Assembly: GCA_020975725.1 (NCBI GenBank)
Contig: QXJR01000005.1
Coordinates: 992,001-1,056,000, forward strand
Origin: Picocystis sp. L7
Lineage: Eukaryota > Chlorophyta > Picocystophyceae > Picocystales > Picocystaceae
Length of the DNA stretch: 64,000 bases
Direction: 5' to 3'
The number at the start of each line of letters is the position of its first letter. The stretch's first letter is position 1. The position numbers and the translations under genes are program-made. The notes beneath the pieces were generated by a model. It had not been told where the DNA came from. It saw only the letters and a list, made by a program, of their open reading frames with translations, and did no database searches. Shown piece after piece: positions 61,901 through 64,000 of the stretch.

Positions 61901-64000
61901 AGCCGACCCAAGTGGTCGTACATCCACCCCCAAGCGAGAAAATCTGACGTACCGCTTAGGCGTTGGTGAGACGTTGCACAAGGCACCGGTCGTGAACTTG
62001 ACCTTCACCATCGACAAGGAGAAGGTCGAGAGGCCTTTTGCGGTGTGTCCCCTCAATACTTATGACGTGGTGTTGGGGATGGACTTCCTGGTCTCGTTCC
62101 ACGCGAGCTTAGAGTTCCCAAGGAACGTTCTGACGTTTCGCCATCAAGGGAGAAAGCATGAGCTTCGCGGCGATTCGAACTTCGCCTCGAAGCATGGGAT
62201 GGATGCATTCTGCTCTATGCAAGAAGCCGCCCAAATCCTACGTTCCAGCCGCAAGGCTCGTGAAGGTAGCCTTTTCGTGCTCATCCAACGTCTACCCGAC
62301 TTGGAACATGAGGAGGACGATCTCGGAAAAAGGATAGCTAGCCTTACTCTCTCCGAAGATCACTCTCTCACCTCCCAAGGCAAGAAACGGCTCGACAAGC
62401 TCCTCCATAAATATGCATCGGTCTTCCGAGGCAAAGAGGAAAGCTTTGCCTTGCCTCCCGAACGAGTGTCGGGAGAGGTGTGTCGCATACCCTTGGACGT
62501 CGCAAAAGACGGTCCCAAAAGTCGGCCGCCTATCCGTCTCTCCCCGGAGAAGACCAAGGCATGTCGAGAGCTCATCGACCAGTTACTCAAAGACGGCAAG
62601 ATGGCGCATTCGCCCGGATCGCCATTTGGAGCCCCGGTACTCCTCATACCGAAGAAGGATGGGCGATACCGTATTGTCTTTGATTACCGCATGCTGAACA
62701 ACCTCACGATCAAGGACAAATATCCTCTTCCTTTGATCGATGACTTGCTCCTAGACTTGAGCACCTCGAAGTTCTTCTCGTCCTTTGACGTGAAAGACGG
62801 GTTTTACAATATGCTTGTGGCCCCCGAGGATCAATACAAAACAGCATGCGTGACGCCGTTTGGTCAATTCGTTTGGCGTGTCATGCCGATGGGCCTGGCA
62901 AACGCCCCCTCTATCTTCCAGCGCATGATGAACCGCATCGTGTCGCCCTTAACGAACACCAAGGCGTACATGGATGATATCCTCATCCACTCTGGGTCAG
63001 AGGCTGATCACTTGGATCACCTCGAGGCTTTCTTCCAACGCTGCAAGGCTGAGCATATCGTGCTCGCCAAGGAGAAGACGGCGCTCTTTAAGAAAGCCCT
63101 CGACTACGCCGGATTCCATATTGGCGATGGCCGAGTGATGATGCAAAAGCGTCTCGTGGAGAAAATTGAGAACTTTCCCCGGCCAACTAGCATCAAGGAG
63201 AATCAAAGCTTCTTAGGCTTGTGCAATTACTACTCCTCCTTCATTAAGGACTTCCCCACTCTTGCTGCTCCTCTTTCGGACATCAATAGAAAGGCGTTTA
63301 AAGGAGACTTCGTTGGCTCCTGGACTGAGGTTCAAGAGGACGCGTTCCAGCGCCTCAAGGCTGCTCTAGTTCAAGAGCCCGTCCTCGTCCAATACGATCC
63401 GAACAGAGAGACGCGCGTAGAGACGGATGCTAGTAAGATCGCTACCGGCGCGATCCTTTCTCAACTACATGAGGATGGCAAGTGGCATCCGGTTGCTTAC
63501 TATGGGCGAAAATTCAATGATGCCCAACGCAACTACTCCACAGCTGAGCAAGAGACTCTTGCTATTTTGCAAAGTCTCGTCAAGTGGAAGCATCTTCTGC
63601 AAGGACGCTCTTTCACTGTCTTAACCGACAACACTGCGTCCAAATACTTGCAAACGAAGAATGCTGATCAACTCTCCTCTCGGGAGATCCGCTGGCTAGA
63701 CGCCTTGGCTGAGTTTACCCCTTTCGAGGTCCAGTACCGTCAAGGCATCGCCAACCCCGGGGCGGACGCTCTCAATCGCACCGATTGGGACAGGGGCCAA
63801 GTCTTTCGTGTCCTCCATGTTGGGCCACCCGCGGAAGACTTGATTCCCTCCTTGGAAGAGATCTTGTTGATCGAGCCTATGCTCTCCCTCGATCTAGCGG
63901 TCATTGGTACCTTTCGATCGAAAGCTGCTCGCGAACGTTGGATGCTGCAATATGATCGGGCACGCCTTAGGGCCCCGTTCGATGGCGTACAAGCCGTCCC
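58188..64000 (+). mobile_element. Second Ty3/gypsy copy of the same family, cut by window end
   Basis: Starts with a 761-bp LTR (58188-58948), followed by Gag, protease, RT and RNase H regions colinear with the element at 15965 and about 97-99% identical by eye. The rest lies beyond the window. It looks broken, with a few interruptions, mainly in the Gag-side region and near the window end, so it is probably older than or diverged from the 15965 copy. The four bases before it are TACT; the matching right flank is outside the window. Confidence 0.92.

Overview
The window is nuclear DNA of a photosynthetic eukaryote, most likely a green alga. It carries spliced genes with GT-AG introns (about 50-480 bp). 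Its plastid-related proteins are all of green-lineage type: Mg-protoporphyrin IX methyltransferase, SufD, a pGlcT-like plastid glucose transporter, a DUF2232 membrane protein, a shikimate-kinase-like protein and a probable CCB2/CCB4 cytochrome b6f assembly factor. I cannot name the species from the sequence. Gene models were built by reading splice sites and family conservation by eye; start codons and first exons are the weakest parts.

Layout: 1-2935 is one end of a Ty3/gypsy-type fossil on the minus strand. 4993-10364 is host DNA (CHLM, a DUF2232 protein, RPS5, a shikimate-kinase-like gene). 10512-26804 is a four-level nest of mobile elements. A Mutator-like element (MULE) with about 660-bp inverted ends and an 11-bp target duplication sits in the putative shared promoter of two divergent host genes. 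Its right inverted repeat is interrupted by a 12.5-kb composite, in which two apparently identical 785-bp elements flank a Tc1/mariner-type (DD39E) transposase gene. That transposase gene is itself split by a whole-looking 8.9-kb Ty3/gypsy element with a 4-bp target duplication. From 27025 to 58112 the DNA is dense with host genes: an HTH protein, two C-terminally anchored proteins, an ankyrin-histone deacetylase, centromeric histone CENH3, RPL27, SmE, pGlcT, RPS17, ubiquitin-RPL40, SufD, RPS26, a CCB-like factor, GT14 and GT64 glycosyltransferases and a secreted cysteine-rich protein. From 58188 to the window end lies a second, truncated-by-window copy of the same Ty3/gypsy family.

Gene organisation: many genes are divergent pairs sharing 0.4-1.1 kb (CHLM/DUF2232, SKL/HTH before the insertion, anchored protein/HDAC, CENH3/RPL27, RPS17/RPL40, SufD/RPS26) or tight convergent pairs (RPS5/SKL, SmE/pGlcT, GT14/coiled-coil protein). 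Five cytosolic ribosomal protein genes lie within 37 kb. Nearly all spliced genes carry the first intron close behind the start codon. There is no obvious operon-like pathway clustering.

Most worth a second look: the nested insertion and its composite DNA transposon, the Ty3 polyprotein whose reading frame begins and ends inside the LTRs, the CENH3 gene, a cysteine-depleted RPS26, and a long inverted repeat in the SufD/RPS26 intergenic region.
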